Shown here piece after piece: positions 1 to 7,399 of a DNA stretch of 64,000 nt (the first letter of the stretch is position 1; every line of letters begins with the position of its first letter). A model generated the notes under the pieces. It was not told the origin of the DNA. It made no database searches and was given only the letters and a program-made list of their open reading frames with translations. Source of the stretch: Mycobacterium sp. Marseille-P9652 (GTDB lineage: Bacteria > Actinomycetota > Actinomycetes > Mycobacteriales > Mycobacteriaceae); NCBI RefSeq assembly GCF_902652685.1, contig NZ_CACRUY010000005.1, forward strand, positions 1 to 64,000, written 5' to 3'. The position numbers and the translations under genes are program-made.

Positions 1-1
1 C

Positions 2-1165
2 ACCCCCGGCATCCCGCAGTCGCCTAATGCCACGCAGCTGAACCCGAACGCGGCACCGGTGCAACCGCAGCCGGTCCCGCAACCGGCGCCGGCGGCCGCG
101 CCGCCGCCCCCGGCCAACATCGCCGGGGCACCGACGTCACTGGTCGACTGGGTGACCGGGCCCAACGGCCCCAACAAGACCCTGGACCGCTTCGGCATCT
201 CCGGCACCGACCTCGGGATCGCTTGGGACAACGGCGATTCCGCCAACCGGCAGGTGCTGATGGCGTTCGGCGACACCTTTGGCTACTGCAAGGTGCACGG
301 CCAGCAGTGGCGATACAACACGCTCTTCCGCAGCTCTGACCATGATCTGTCGCACGGGATTCACATCGCCGATGGCGTGCCCAACAACAGGTACTCCGGC
401 TCCCCGGTGTGGACCACCGGCCTTTCCAAGCAGGTCGTCAACACCATCCACAAGGCGGCGCACGAAACGGGAATCATTCCGACGGCTGGCATTTCGCTCG
501 GCCGGACCCAGTACATGAGCTTCATGTCGATCAGGGAATGGGGCCGCGACGGCGAATGGAGCACGAACTATTCGGCGATCGCGCGGTCGCTCGACAACGG
601 CGAGAACTGGGGGGTGTTCCCCGGCACCATCCGCACGGCCTCGGCCGACGCCGTCCCGGGAGCGGGTTTCACCCCGGGTAACGAGAACTTTCAGATGGGT
701 GCGTTCATGAAGGGTAATGACGGTTACCTGTATCAGTTCGGCACCCCGTCGGGACGCGGCGGTGCCGCTTTCCTGTCGCGCGTTCCACCGGCCCAGTTGC
801 CCGATCTCAGCAAGTACCAGTACTGGAACGGCGACAACGGCGGGCACTGGGTGGCGGCCAATCCCGGTGCGGCGACACCGCTTTGGCCCGGCCCGGTCGG
901 GGAGATGTCGGCCCAGTACAACAACTATCTCAAGCAGTACCTGGTGCTCTACACCAACGGCGGCAGCAACGACGTCGTCGCAAGGACGGCGCCGTCACCG
1001 GAGGGGCCGTGGAGCCCGGAACAGCCGCTGGTGTCGGCGTTCTCGATGCCCGGTGGCATCTATGCGCCGATGATCCACCCGTGGTCGTCGGGCAAGGACC
1101 TGTACTTCAACCTGTCGCTGTGGTCGGCGTACGACGTCATGTTGATGCACACCGTCCTGCCCTAG
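2..1165 (+). CDS. DUF4185-like secreted protein, 5' end outside window
   Basis: The frame is open from the left edge, so the true start lies upstream; an internal GTG at 59 is only the first in-window start. The visible N-terminus is a Pro/Gln/Ala-rich linker of about 40 residues. It is followed by a compact beta-rich domain (TSLVDWVTGPNGPNKTLDRF, then GDTFGYC and a C-terminal MIHPWSSG...YFNLSLWS), which I recognise as the mycobacterial DUF4185 type, probably a five-bladed-propeller hydrolase-like fold. A Pro-rich spacer before such a domain is usual for exported mycobacterial proteins, but the signal peptide is not in view. No enzymatic activity is established for the family as far as I know. 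It ends 38 bp before the stop of the convergent small secreted gene. Confidence 0.75.
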   Translation, partial: TPGIPQSPNATQLNPNAAPVQPQPVPQPAPAAAPPPPANIAGAPTSLVDWVTGPNGPNKTLDRFGISGTDLGIAWDNGDSANRQVLMAFGDTFGYCKVHGQQWRYNTLFRSSDHDLSHGIHIADGVPNNRYSGSPVWTTGLSKQVVNTIHKAAHETGIIPTAGISLGRTQYMSFMSIREWGRDGEWSTNYSAIARSLDNGENWGVFPGTIRTASADAVPGAGFTPGNENFQMGAFMKGNDGYLYQFGTPSGRGGAAFLSRVPPAQLPDLSKYQYWNGDNGGHWVAANPGAATPLWPGPVGEMSAQYNNYLKQYLVLYTNGGSNDVVARTAPSPEGPWSPEQPLVSAFSMPGGIYAPMIHPWSSGKDLYFNLSLWSAYDVMLMHTVLP

Positions 1166-1203
1166 CGGCCGCCGCGTGGGGACGCGACGGCTTTTGACCC
1201 CGG

Positions 1204-1461
1204 TTACCTCGCAGGTGCGGGGAGGCCCGGCAACAGGGCGGTGTGACCCCGCTCGAGTCCGCGGTGGATCTCGTCGAGCAGGACGGGACTGCCGGCCGGG
1301 GCCGTCTCGGTGCAACTACAGGTGAAGGTCCGGTACGGGTTCGACTGGTCGGCCAGGGGGTCCGGGTTGTCGGCGCTGGCCGGCGCCGCCTGCCCGAGAC
1401 ATAGGCCGAAACCGATGGCGGCGGCGAACAACGTCGTGGTGACCATTCGGCGGTATGTCAC
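1204..1461 (-). CDS. small secreted protein with CxC and GHTA-LPGL motifs (paralogue A)
   Basis: An 85-residue product starting at GTG 1461, chosen because a strong AGGAGG box lies about 7 bases upstream. Residues 1-30 are a signal peptide (basic TYRR start, hydrophobic core, APASA-D cleavage site). The mature part of about 55 residues has a CSC motif near residue 48 and the C-terminal string RGLERGHTALLPGLPAP. The same CxC plus RGL..GHTA.LPGL pattern recurs in the gene at 2082-2345, so the two are paralogues lying on opposite strands about 620 bp apart. I do not recognise a named family. The function is unknown; the two conserved cysteines could form a disulphide or bind a metal. Confidence 0.7.
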   Translation of the reverse strand: MTYRRMVTTTLFAAAIGFGLCLGQAAPASADNPDPLADQSNPYRTFTCSCTETAPAGSPVLLDEIHRGLERGHTALLPGLPAPAR

Positions 1462-1541
1462 TTGGTCCTCCTGAGTTTCATAAATTGCGGGTAGGAAATA
1501 TGGAAACGATATGAATTGCTCTGGGGCTTCGAATTATTGGA

Positions 1542-1895
1542 ATGAGAAGTGACGCCGCGGCTCTGGCACTTCCCACTACCTCCATACCGGCTTGGACGCA
1601 GGCCGCGGGCCGCCAGTTCCGTGGTGTCTACGAGCCTGACGAGGCCGATTGCAACGCGTGCTTCCTCCTGTCAGACGCTGACCCGTGGCTCTTATTGATG
1701 CGCAACTCAACCGTACTTTCGGCAGTCCGCGGGTTCCATCCGGTTGTGGCGTCTCTGAGCATGCTCAAAGAAAAGCGCACACAATGGTTTGAACGCGTCA
1801 TCAGCCGATACGGATTGACAGCGGTATCAGCAGTAGTTCCTATTCATTCGGCCATGCACCCAGTTCCGGCCGTTCTGGATGGACTGACCGCCTGA
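1542..1895 (+). CDS. doubtful hypothetical ORF, 117 residues
   Basis: This is the only long plus-strand frame in the gap between the two small secreted paralogues (1462-2081). It begins at ATG 1542 without a convincing ribosome-binding site. Third-position GC is moderate rather than the strong bias of neighbouring genes, and the protein has no recognisable domain, signal peptide or membrane segment. The surrounding DNA is AT-richer than the rest of the window. It may be a recently acquired gene or simply non-coding DNA. I see no other gene or RNA in 1462-2081; promoters for the flanking paralogues are expected here but cannot be placed with confidence. Confidence 0.22.
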   Translation: MRSDAAALALPTTSIPAWTQAAGRQFRGVYEPDEADCNACFLLSDADPWLLLMRNSTVLSAVRGFHPVVASLSMLKEKRTQWFERVISRYGLTAVSAVVPIHSAMHPVPAVLDGLTA

Positions 1896-2081
1896 CCGAA
1901 TGTGTCATCCTCGGCCAATGACGCCGGGTGTCGCCCTGGTCAACCATGCGCAGCGCGCATAGATGTTCCGCCGCAGGCATTTTACCGTCGGTCGCCTTCC
2001 CCTTAGCGTGGAAATCATCGAGGCGACACCCACGCCGGGCCTCAACTTCGAGGCTGATTTCGATCATCGAAAGGCTATGAC

Positions 2082-2345
2082 ATGTCGAATCTGCGACACC
2101 GTTCGGTCGCGGGGGCCTCCCTGAGCGCCCTTGCCGCAGTGGCCTTCACGACAGGCGTGGCGGTGGCCCATGCGAACCCCAACGCTGGAGAAACGGATCC
2201 CACCCCGTACAGCGGATTGCTCTGCAAATGCGGGACGACGGCAGCGCCTGACGACCCCGCTTCTCGAGAGGGTATCGCGCGGGGGCTTCGAGAGGGTCAC
2301 ACCGCCTCGCTGCCTGGACTCGCACCTGCGAAGCGTGGCAACTAA
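2082..2345 (+). CDS. small secreted protein with CxC and GHTA-LPGL motifs (paralogue B)
   Basis: An 87-residue product from ATG 2082. Residues 1-32 form a signal peptide (basic start, alanine-rich core, VAHA-N cleavage). The mature part shows PYSGLLCKC (CxC near residue 50), a TAAPDDPAS stretch, and the C-terminal RGLREGHTASLPGLAPAKR, matching paralogue A at 1204-1461 over the whole mature region. No transmembrane segment or lipobox is present, so a freely secreted protein is expected. The function is not known to me. The two copies are on opposite strands with about 620 bp between their start codons, which suggests an old duplication with inversion or independent retention in this accessory segment. 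Confidence 0.68.
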   Translation: MSNLRHRSVAGASLSALAAVAFTTGVAVAHANPNAGETDPTPYSGLLCKCGTTAAPDDPASREGIARGLREGHTASLPGLAPAKRGN

Positions 2346-2449
2346 CTTTTGGGCACTCCAGGCGGGGGTGTTGGGCCGTAGAAGACGGGTTCGCTTTTTG
2401 TCTTGCGGTCGCACGGGTTGGGATGGTTGCGTCGGTGCGGGGAGGATGA

Positions 2450-2662
2450 ATGGACGCTTTGTCTAATCTGCGGCGGGCGGACGCGTTTCTGACGGCGGCG
2501 CTCTGTTGCGTGGAGTACGCGGCGGCGCATTTGGACGGGGCGCGTAAGTCGCGGGCCGGTGAGCTGGGTGACTTGATAACTGAGGCTGCGCAGCACGGTT
2601 CGCGCCTGCGGACTTGTGTCGAAGGGGATATGCGCGCAGGGCTAGGCGCCGTCGGCAGATGA
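2450..2662 (+). CDS. small hypothetical protein, 70 residues
   Basis: It begins at ATG 2450 immediately behind GGAGGATGA, a good Shine-Dalgarno sequence slightly close to the start. The product is mostly helical in character (RRADAFLTAALCCVEYAAAHLDGARKSR), with a paired CC and no signal peptide or membrane segment. I do not recognise a family. Third-position GC is high but uneven. The 2663-2872 stretch that follows contains no frame that I would call a gene. It could be a genuine small cytosolic protein or a remnant; the ribosome-binding site is the main support. Confidence 0.42.
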   Translation: MDALSNLRRADAFLTAALCCVEYAAAHLDGARKSRAGELGDLITEAAQHGSRLRTCVEGDMRAGLGAVGR

Positions 2663-2872
2663 TTTGTTGCGCCTGCTGACAAGGAGGCACCCGCGCGAGC
2701 GCGGCCATCTCAGGGCGTAAAGGCAACGTGCTACGGGACTTTCGGCGCTGGGTGCGCCGGCTTGCGACGCGTCCCCGCCGTAGGCGGGTTACGGCGATAG
2801 CCGTCTATGTGGCGGGGCGTGGACACGCACCCGGTCCCACGCGGCTTTGGGCCGCAGAACGCGAGAACTTCC

Positions 2873-3110
2873 ATGGCATTCACGCACACCACCGTCACGT
2901 CCGCCGCCGCTTGGCGACGAGGCCGGCTGCGCCCACGACGTGGAGCCGCTCGTCAGGCGGTTGCAGGCGCTGGCCGCCGAAATCGAAGAACTGGCAGACC
3001 GTGAGAAATCGGATGGCCCGCCGGATGAAGTGTTGGCCCGCCGAGAAGCGAGGATGCGTCGGGGCGGGATGATGCCGCCTCTACGCGGTGAGCGGCGGAC
3101 GCACGGCTGA
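2873..3110 (+). pseudogene. possible frameshifted small coiled-coil protein
   Basis: An ATG at 2873 opens a frame reading MAFTHTTVTSAAA. After about 13 codons the coding-looking sequence continues in another frame (from about 2915) as GDEAGCAHDVEPLVRRLQAL, then AAEIEELADREK..., with charged, heptad-like helix character, and stops at 3110. No single frame covers both parts, so either one indel has broken a gene of about 78 residues or the real gene starts at GTG 2940 and is only 56 residues. No family is recognised. Raw reads or a related genome would settle the frameshift. 3111-3191 shows no gene. Confidence 0.3.
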
Positions 3111-3191
3111 GCCTCGGATGGAAGGGGTGTCAGCTGGTGAGAAGAAGCCCACTGGGGTGGCGGCTGCACCAATCGCGCCCTGACCTGCAAC

Positions 3192-3211
3192 GATGGGTCG
3201 AAAGTCCCTAG
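3192..3211 (-). promoter_or_regulatory. DosR-box-like element upstream of PE gene
   Basis: Read on the minus strand this is TAGGGACTTTCGACCCATC. It matches the recalled DosR consensus GGGACTTnNGNCCCT at most positions and lies about 70 bp before the PE start at 3280. A similar element, GGGACTTTCGCCCT, lies upstream of the inverted PE paralogue at 5212-5225. The two upstream regions also share other short blocks, so the match may reflect common descent rather than selection. Binding is inferred only. Confidence 0.35.
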
Positions 3212-3279
3212 TGGGCATGACAGGTCCGCGCGATGATTTCCTCCTGATCAGTCGGTGACGACGGGGCGGGAGCATAGAG

Positions 3280-3954
3280 ATGTCTGCGGTGATGGCGACT
3301 CCGGACCTGATGGTTCAAGCGGCAAGGGACTTGGCGAGTGTTGGTTCAACGGTCAACGCGGCGCACCTGTTAGCCGCTGCCCCGACCGTCGCGGTGCTGC
3401 CCGCTGCCGCCGATGAGGTGTCGGCGGGTATCGCGCACCTGTTCTCCGGTTACGCCCAGGACTATCAGGCGCTAGCCGGGAAGGCGGCGGCGTTTCAGGA
3501 TCAGTTCGTGCAGCATTTGACTGCCAGCGCGGGCGCGTATGCCAGTGCTGAGGCCGCCAACATCGCGTCATTGGTGAAGCCCTTGACAGCGATTGCGACA
3601 CCGATTGCCGCTGCTGCCACAACCGCACAGAACGTGTTGAATGATTTAATAACACCTTTAGTGATGAACATTCAAGGTATCGTGGCTACGGTCGCGCTTC
3701 CACTAGTTATTTCGGGTTTTATTGCCTGGCTTATAGCAGATATCTTTGCAATAAGTTTAGCGGAAATCGCCACGAATGTAATAGCGTCGAACGCATTGTT
3801 GAGCTTGGTAGCGAACACTTTGATCGACGCGATAAACCCACTGTTCACGACGACCTTCCCCGTTCTAGGCCAACTGGTTCACTCTACCGGCAACATACTT
3901 TTCTTTCCGGTGCTTCTTCTACGGACATTGCTCTTTAATCAGCCATCGTTCTAA
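3280..3954 (+). CDS. PE-family protein with hydrophobic C-terminal domain
   Basis: A 224-residue protein. Residues 1-95 are a typical PE domain: MSAVMATPDLMVQAARDL, then AAAPTVAVLPAAADEVSA, ending in YASAE, which fits the YxxxD/E signal for type VII (ESX) export. Residues 110-224 are strongly hydrophobic with two or three membrane-length segments (IVATVALPLVISGFIAWLIA and following), unlike the common PE-PGRS or PE-PPE layouts. Base composition drops sharply in GC from about 3640 onwards, exactly where the PE domain ends, so the tail looks like a separate acquisition. The gene is mirrored by an inverted paralogue at 4436-5128. There is no PPE partner adjacent. A DosR-like box lies upstream. 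The role is unknown; a surface or membrane protein is inferred. Confidence 0.88.
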   Translation: MSAVMATPDLMVQAARDLASVGSTVNAAHLLAAAPTVAVLPAAADEVSAGIAHLFSGYAQDYQALAGKAAAFQDQFVQHLTASAGAYASAEAANIASLVKPLTAIATPIAAAATTAQNVLNDLITPLVMNIQGIVATVALPLVISGFIAWLIADIFAISLAEIATNVIASNALLSLVANTLIDAINPLFTTTFPVLGQLVHSTGNILFFPVLLLRTLLFNQPSF

Positions 3955-4064
3955 CCGATAGATGGCCGTCGCACCAGTTCGTGATGGCCGGATGCACGGC
4001 TGAAGGGCAGGTGGTCGTCGCCCCGCGACGGTGCGAATTTCGCTTGGGGGAGTAGAAATAGCGC

Positions 4065-4232
4065 ATGGCCAAACACGCTGTACTCGTGGCGTACGTCCTG
4101 ACGATGATCGTGGTAGTCGTCGGTGTCGACGTGCTGTTGTTTCGCCACCACTTTTGGCCGCGCCTGATGGTCAACGTCGGGATCGTGCTGGTTTTCGGGG
4201 CGTTCTATCTGCGATTCGTGCGCCGAGCGTAG
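4065..4232 (+). CDS. small two-helix membrane protein, 55 residues
   Basis: ATG 4065 to TAG 4230-4232, with a GGGGGAGTAG ribosome-binding region upstream. The product is MAKHAVLVAYVLTMIVVVVG followed by VDVLLFRHHFW, a second hydrophobic helix (LMVNVGIVLVFGAFYLRF) and a basic end. Two membrane-spanning helices joined by a short polar loop, with a positively charged C-terminus, are clear from the sequence. Codon use is typically mycobacterial, unlike the AT-rich PE tails on either side. Very similar small proteins are, to my recollection, common in mycobacterial genomes without known function. It lies between the two inverted PE genes. 4233-4435 shows no further gene. Confidence 0.72.
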   Translation: MAKHAVLVAYVLTMIVVVVGVDVLLFRHHFWPRLMVNVGIVLVFGAFYLRFVRRA

Positions 4233-4435
4233 GCGGCTGGGCCTCGACAACCTGTGAGCCGTTTTCGGGCCGTGGCGAGCGTAGAGGGCGGGGGGCGACC
4301 CTGCGACGCTCTGAGCCGCCGCCTCGGTGGCAGCGGGGGTGCGCCTGGATATGTAATCAGACCGAGATCCGCGAGGTTAGAGACTCGGTGAGGTCCGTTG
4401 TTGTTTTGGCTTCACGCGGCTTTTTCCGACGGGCC

Positions 4436-5128
4436 TCACCACTTTATATGGCTGCTAAAGTCTTGTAGAGCAAGCAGCGGAAAGAAAATTGTATTATAGG
4501 TTGACTGGACGAGTTGTCCTAGAATTGGAAATGTCGTAAAAAACGGCGTAAACAGTGGGGTCATCGCGTCGATCAAAGCGCTCGTTACTAAACCAGAGAA
4601 CGGGATCGACGCTATCATGTTAGTGAGGATTTGCCCTAAAGCGATCAGGAAAAAGTCTGCGAACAACCAAGCAATAAAACCCGAAATAATTATTGGAATC
4701 GCCACCGTAGCCACGATACCTTGCATGATACCTTGAATGTTCGTTACTGCAGGCGCTATTAAATCATTCAACACGTTCTGCGCGGCTGTGGCAGCAGCGG
4801 CAACCGGTGCCGCAATCGCCGTCGAAGGCTTCACCAATGACGCGATGTTGGCGGCCTCAGCACTGACGTAGGCGCCCGCAGCCGCAGTCAGGTGCTGCAC
4901 GAACTGGTCCTGAAACGCCGCCGCCTTCCCGGCCAGCGCCTGATAGTCCTGGGCGTAACCGGAGAACAGGTGCGCGATACCCGCCGACACCTCATCAGCA
5001 GCCGCAGGCAGCAGGGAAACAGTCGGGGCAGCGGCCATCATATGCGCCGCGTTGACCGTTGAACCAATACTCGCCACGTTGGCTGCCGCCGCTTCCATCA
5101 GCTCCGGCGTCGCGATCACAGCCGACAT
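4436..5128 (-). CDS. PE-family protein with hydrophobic C-terminal domain, inverted paralogue
   Basis: The start is placed at ATG 5128 because AGGAGGATCAAG precedes it; a longer frame upstream has no PE character. The 230-residue protein has a PE domain (MSAVIATPELMEAAAANVAS, then AADEVSAGIAHLFSGYAQDY, ending YVSAE) nearly identical to that of the gene at 3280-3954, and a hydrophobic tail with membrane-length segments (IVATVAIPIIISGFIAWLFA, then further helices). The tail is more divergent than the PE domain. The GC drop again coincides with the domain boundary, near 4770. The PE coding stretches form an inverted repeat hundreds of bases long with the partner gene. Function unknown; ESX-dependent export is inferred from YxxxE. 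Confidence 0.87.
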   Translation of the reverse strand: MSAVIATPELMEAAAANVASIGSTVNAAHMMAAAPTVSLLPAAADEVSAGIAHLFSGYAQDYQALAGKAAAFQDQFVQHLTAAAGAYVSAEAANIASLVKPSTAIAAPVAAAATAAQNVLNDLIAPAVTNIQGIMQGIVATVAIPIIISGFIAWLFADFFLIALGQILTNMIASIPFSGLVTSALIDAMTPLFTPFFTTFPILGQLVQSTYNTIFFPLLALQDFSSHIKW

Positions 5129-5211
5129 CTTGATCCTCCTGCCCGGTCTCTTCATCGACTGATCGGTAGGACGTAGGACGGATTGTGGCCGCGAGCCGTC
5201 AAATCCAACTA

Positions 5212-5225
5212 GGGACTTTCGCCCT
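5212..5225 (+). promoter_or_regulatory. DosR-box-like element upstream of inverted PE gene
   Basis: GGGACTTTCGCCCT lies about 85 bp before the minus-strand PE start at 5128. It resembles the hypoxia-regulator DosR site but is one base shorter between the half sites than the recalled consensus, so the match is weak. It is the counterpart of 3192-3211. Confidence 0.28.
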
Positions 5226-5391
5226 CTATGGTCGGGCCTAAAATCATGCACACGTCGCCCGGTGACGAGTTCCTCGTACTGCTTGAACGATGGCGAAATT
5301 GTCCAATTTCACTTACTTGCGTCGTTGCGCGGAGACCCGCGTTGTCAAATCGCCGCCCTAGCAGACTGTTACCGAGTTAGAGTCCGGCGGT

Positions 5392-6192
5392 ATGGCCGAC
5401 GGGGGCAAGTCGACGCGGTGGAGTCGTTGGTGGGCAAAGATCAAGAATGCCAAGGTGGGGTGGTCTGTTGCCGCGCTCTCGGCGCTGTTCGCCGTCGCCT
5501 TCGGGGTTATCGCAGGCGTCCAGTGCGTTGAACTGCAAAGCCGCTACATATCAATACCCACGGATCCTGTAGGCCCGAACTGGGCCGACATAGTGACGGC
5601 TATTTCGACCTTCGTGTTGGCGATTGGGGCGATTCTCGCCCTCGGCGCGATCCGTGAAGCGAGATTCGCTCGCAACGCGACTCAAATGACCGATTTGTCG
5701 AGGCGATGGGACGAAGAATCGAGATTGCAAGTGCGTCAGAAAGTTCACGAATACGCCCGAAACGGTTTGCCGCGCAGATTGGTTCGGTGTCCAACGCCTT
5801 TTGGAATTCGTGGCTGGACTGTTCGCGGTGGGGTTGCTCACGCGCCCGAAGGGCCGGATCGACTCAAGGAATGCATCGAGAAGTTGATGCAAGAGAACGG
5901 CCTTGAATACCGGGAGCTTTTGACCGAGGCGAACTTCCTGGAGGACCTCGCAATCATGGTTCAGCGTGGTGGCATTGATTTCGACATCGTGAATAAATCA
6001 CTGGGTGCTTCGATCCCATACCGATGGAGCTTGTGGAAGCCCACGGCTTATTGGTTGCGTGATGAGATAACCAAGGATCGCACCACTTTCAAGGAGTTTG
6101 AGGGTCTCGCGAAGAAAATTGCCAGGACAAATTCCGACGCAGTCAAAGTCGATCTAGATGGCAACATCGTATGGGAAGGGTTCAGGGATTAG
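5392..6192 (+). CDS. membrane-anchored protein of unknown function, 266 residues
   Basis: It begins at ATG 5392. Residues 1-20 are basic, followed by a transmembrane helix at about 22-44 (VGWSVAALSALFAVAFGVIA) and a second at about 67-88 (DIVTAISTFVLAIGAILALG). The remaining 175 residues form a soluble, mainly helical domain beginning EARFARNATQMTDLSRRWDE. This layout resembles DUF4760-type proteins, in which two N-terminal helices carry a cytosolic domain, but I cannot assign it firmly. GC and codon use are lower than in the core genes, in keeping with accessory DNA. It is the last gene before the tRNA-Arg. 6193-6440 holds no gene; it contains a short direct repeat of GATCACACA at about 6370-6388 of unknown meaning. 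Confidence 0.6.
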   Translation: MADGGKSTRWSRWWAKIKNAKVGWSVAALSALFAVAFGVIAGVQCVELQSRYISIPTDPVGPNWADIVTAISTFVLAIGAILALGAIREARFARNATQMTDLSRRWDEESRLQVRQKVHEYARNGLPRRLVRCPTPFGIRGWTVRGGVAHAPEGPDRLKECIEKLMQENGLEYRELLTEANFLEDLAIMVQRGGIDFDIVNKSLGASIPYRWSLWKPTAYWLRDEITKDRTTFKEFEGLAKKIARTNSDAVKVDLDGNIVWEGFRD

Positions 6193-6440
6193 GGGCAAAG
6201 CCGAGCCTTTTACACTTGCCGAACCGGACAACGACGCCGTGATGGTCTGGTCGTACAGCTTTCAGGTGGTACGGCCGGGGGAGCAGGCAGTCGAACGGCC
6301 TCGGTAAAGCCCGACCCAGCGGAGCCGTATCCGCAGCAAATCAAACGACGGGCCGCGCGGCACGGGCGGATCACACATAGATCACACACCGCCCTCGGCC
6401 CATCCCGCGAAAATAGCCTCTGAGCTGCGCGAATGTGCTG

Positions 6441-6513
6441 TGCCCCCGGCAGGATTCGAACCTGCGACACCGGCTTTAGGAGAGCCGTGCTCTATCCCCT
6501 GAGCTACGAGGGC
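6441..6513 (-). tRNA. tRNA-Arg (anticodon CCT)
   Basis: Read from 6513 down to 6441 it gives a 73-nt cloverleaf. The acceptor stem is GCCCTCG paired with CGGGGGC (one T-G wobble). The D arm contains AGCTCAGGGGATAGAGC. The anticodon stem is CGGCT/AGCCG around the loop CTCCTAA, so the anticodon is CCT. The T arm contains GGTTCGAATCC. The discriminator base is A and the 3' CCA is not encoded. It marks the boundary between the accessory segment on its left and the conserved core on its right. Confidence 0.95.
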
Positions 6514-6554
6514 GGACGCGCCGAGCTTACCGGCCGGCGGCTTGCGCGACCTAT

Positions 6555-7373
6555 TCAGCGCAGCTCGGCGATCACCTTCGCGAAGGCGTCCAGGTGGTTG
6601 TCCTGCACGGTGAAGCTTGACAGCCCGTACTTCTCGCGCAGCCCCGACAGCGTGTCGGCCATCTCGCGGGGCGACCCGGCGAGCACAGACGGCATCGACA
6701 GCAACTGCTCGTCGGAAAGGTCGGGCGCGTACTGGCGGGTCATGCGGAGGTCGGGGGCGCTCTCGCCTTCGGGCGGCATGGCGGTGATCACCATGTTGAG
6801 TTCCTGGGCGTCGAACCGGTCGCCGGCGGCGTCGCGGACGAAGGCGATGCGTTCGGCCAGCGGGTCGTCGACGTCGCGCACCCGGGCGCCGGTCAGGCCG
6901 ATGATGTCGGCGTTCCGGGCGGCCAGCCGCAGCACCCGGTCGCCGTTGCCGGCGATGAGGATCGGCGTCTTGGGGTGGTGTTCCTTCAGGTAGCTCGTCA
7001 TGTGCGCGAGGTAGTCGACCCGCGCCCCGGCGCTGGGGTACGGCAGTTCGGCGGCCTCGAACTCTTCCTTGACGTAGCCGGTGCCCAGCCCGATCTCGAG
7101 CCGGCCGTCGCTGAGGACGTCGAGCGCCTGGCAGTCCCGGCTCAGCAGCGCCGGCTTGTAGAAGGCGGCGTTGAGCACGTACATGCTCAGGCGGATGGTC
7201 GTCGTGACCATTGCCACCGCCGTCAGCGTCGGGAAGGGCGCCGCCGCTCCGAGATGGTCTGGGACGCACAGGATGTCGTACCCGAGGTCTTCGGCTCGCT
7301 TCACCTTGTCGACCAGCGCCGCGCGCGACTTGATGAACCGCATACTCAGTCCGAAGCGAAAATCCTTGGCCAT
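6555..7373 (-). CDS. F420-dependent luciferase-like oxidoreductase (MSMEG_2516-type)
   Basis: A 272-residue TIM-barrel protein of the luciferase-like monooxygenase superfamily. The start at ATG 7373 follows GGAGG at about 9 bases; a much longer upstream frame is a shadow of the next gene. Family hallmarks are FRFGLSMRFIKSRAALVDKV, CVPDHLGAAAPFPTLTA and GRLEIGLGTGYVKEEFEAA. These fit the F420-dependent MSMEG_2516 subfamily; the substrate is unknown. It lies 26 bp downstream of the cyclotransferase/hydrolase fusion and is probably the third gene of an operon with that gene and mntH. It ends 41 bp from the tRNA-Arg. Use of coenzyme F420 is inferred from family membership. Confidence 0.85.
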   Translation of the reverse strand: MAKDFRFGLSMRFIKSRAALVDKVKRAEDLGYDILCVPDHLGAAAPFPTLTAVAMVTTTIRLSMYVLNAAFYKPALLSRDCQALDVLSDGRLEIGLGTGYVKEEFEAAELPYPSAGARVDYLAHMTSYLKEHHPKTPILIAGNGDRVLRLAARNADIIGLTGARVRDVDDPLAERIAFVRDAAGDRFDAQELNMVITAMPPEGESAPDLRMTRQYAPDLSDEQLLSMPSVLAGSPREMADTLSGLREKYGLSSFTVQDNHLDAFAKVIAELR

Positions 7374-7399
7374 CAACAACCTCCGTTCACTCAAAACAG

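Noticed and set aside
2146-2682. 178-residue minus-strand frame
   Set aside because: Overlaps two plus-strand genes with better start signals and has low-complexity shadow composition.
6441-6513. Prophage or integrative element at the tRNA-Arg
   Set aside because: No integrase, no duplicated tRNA 3' end and no phage genes are visible in the window.
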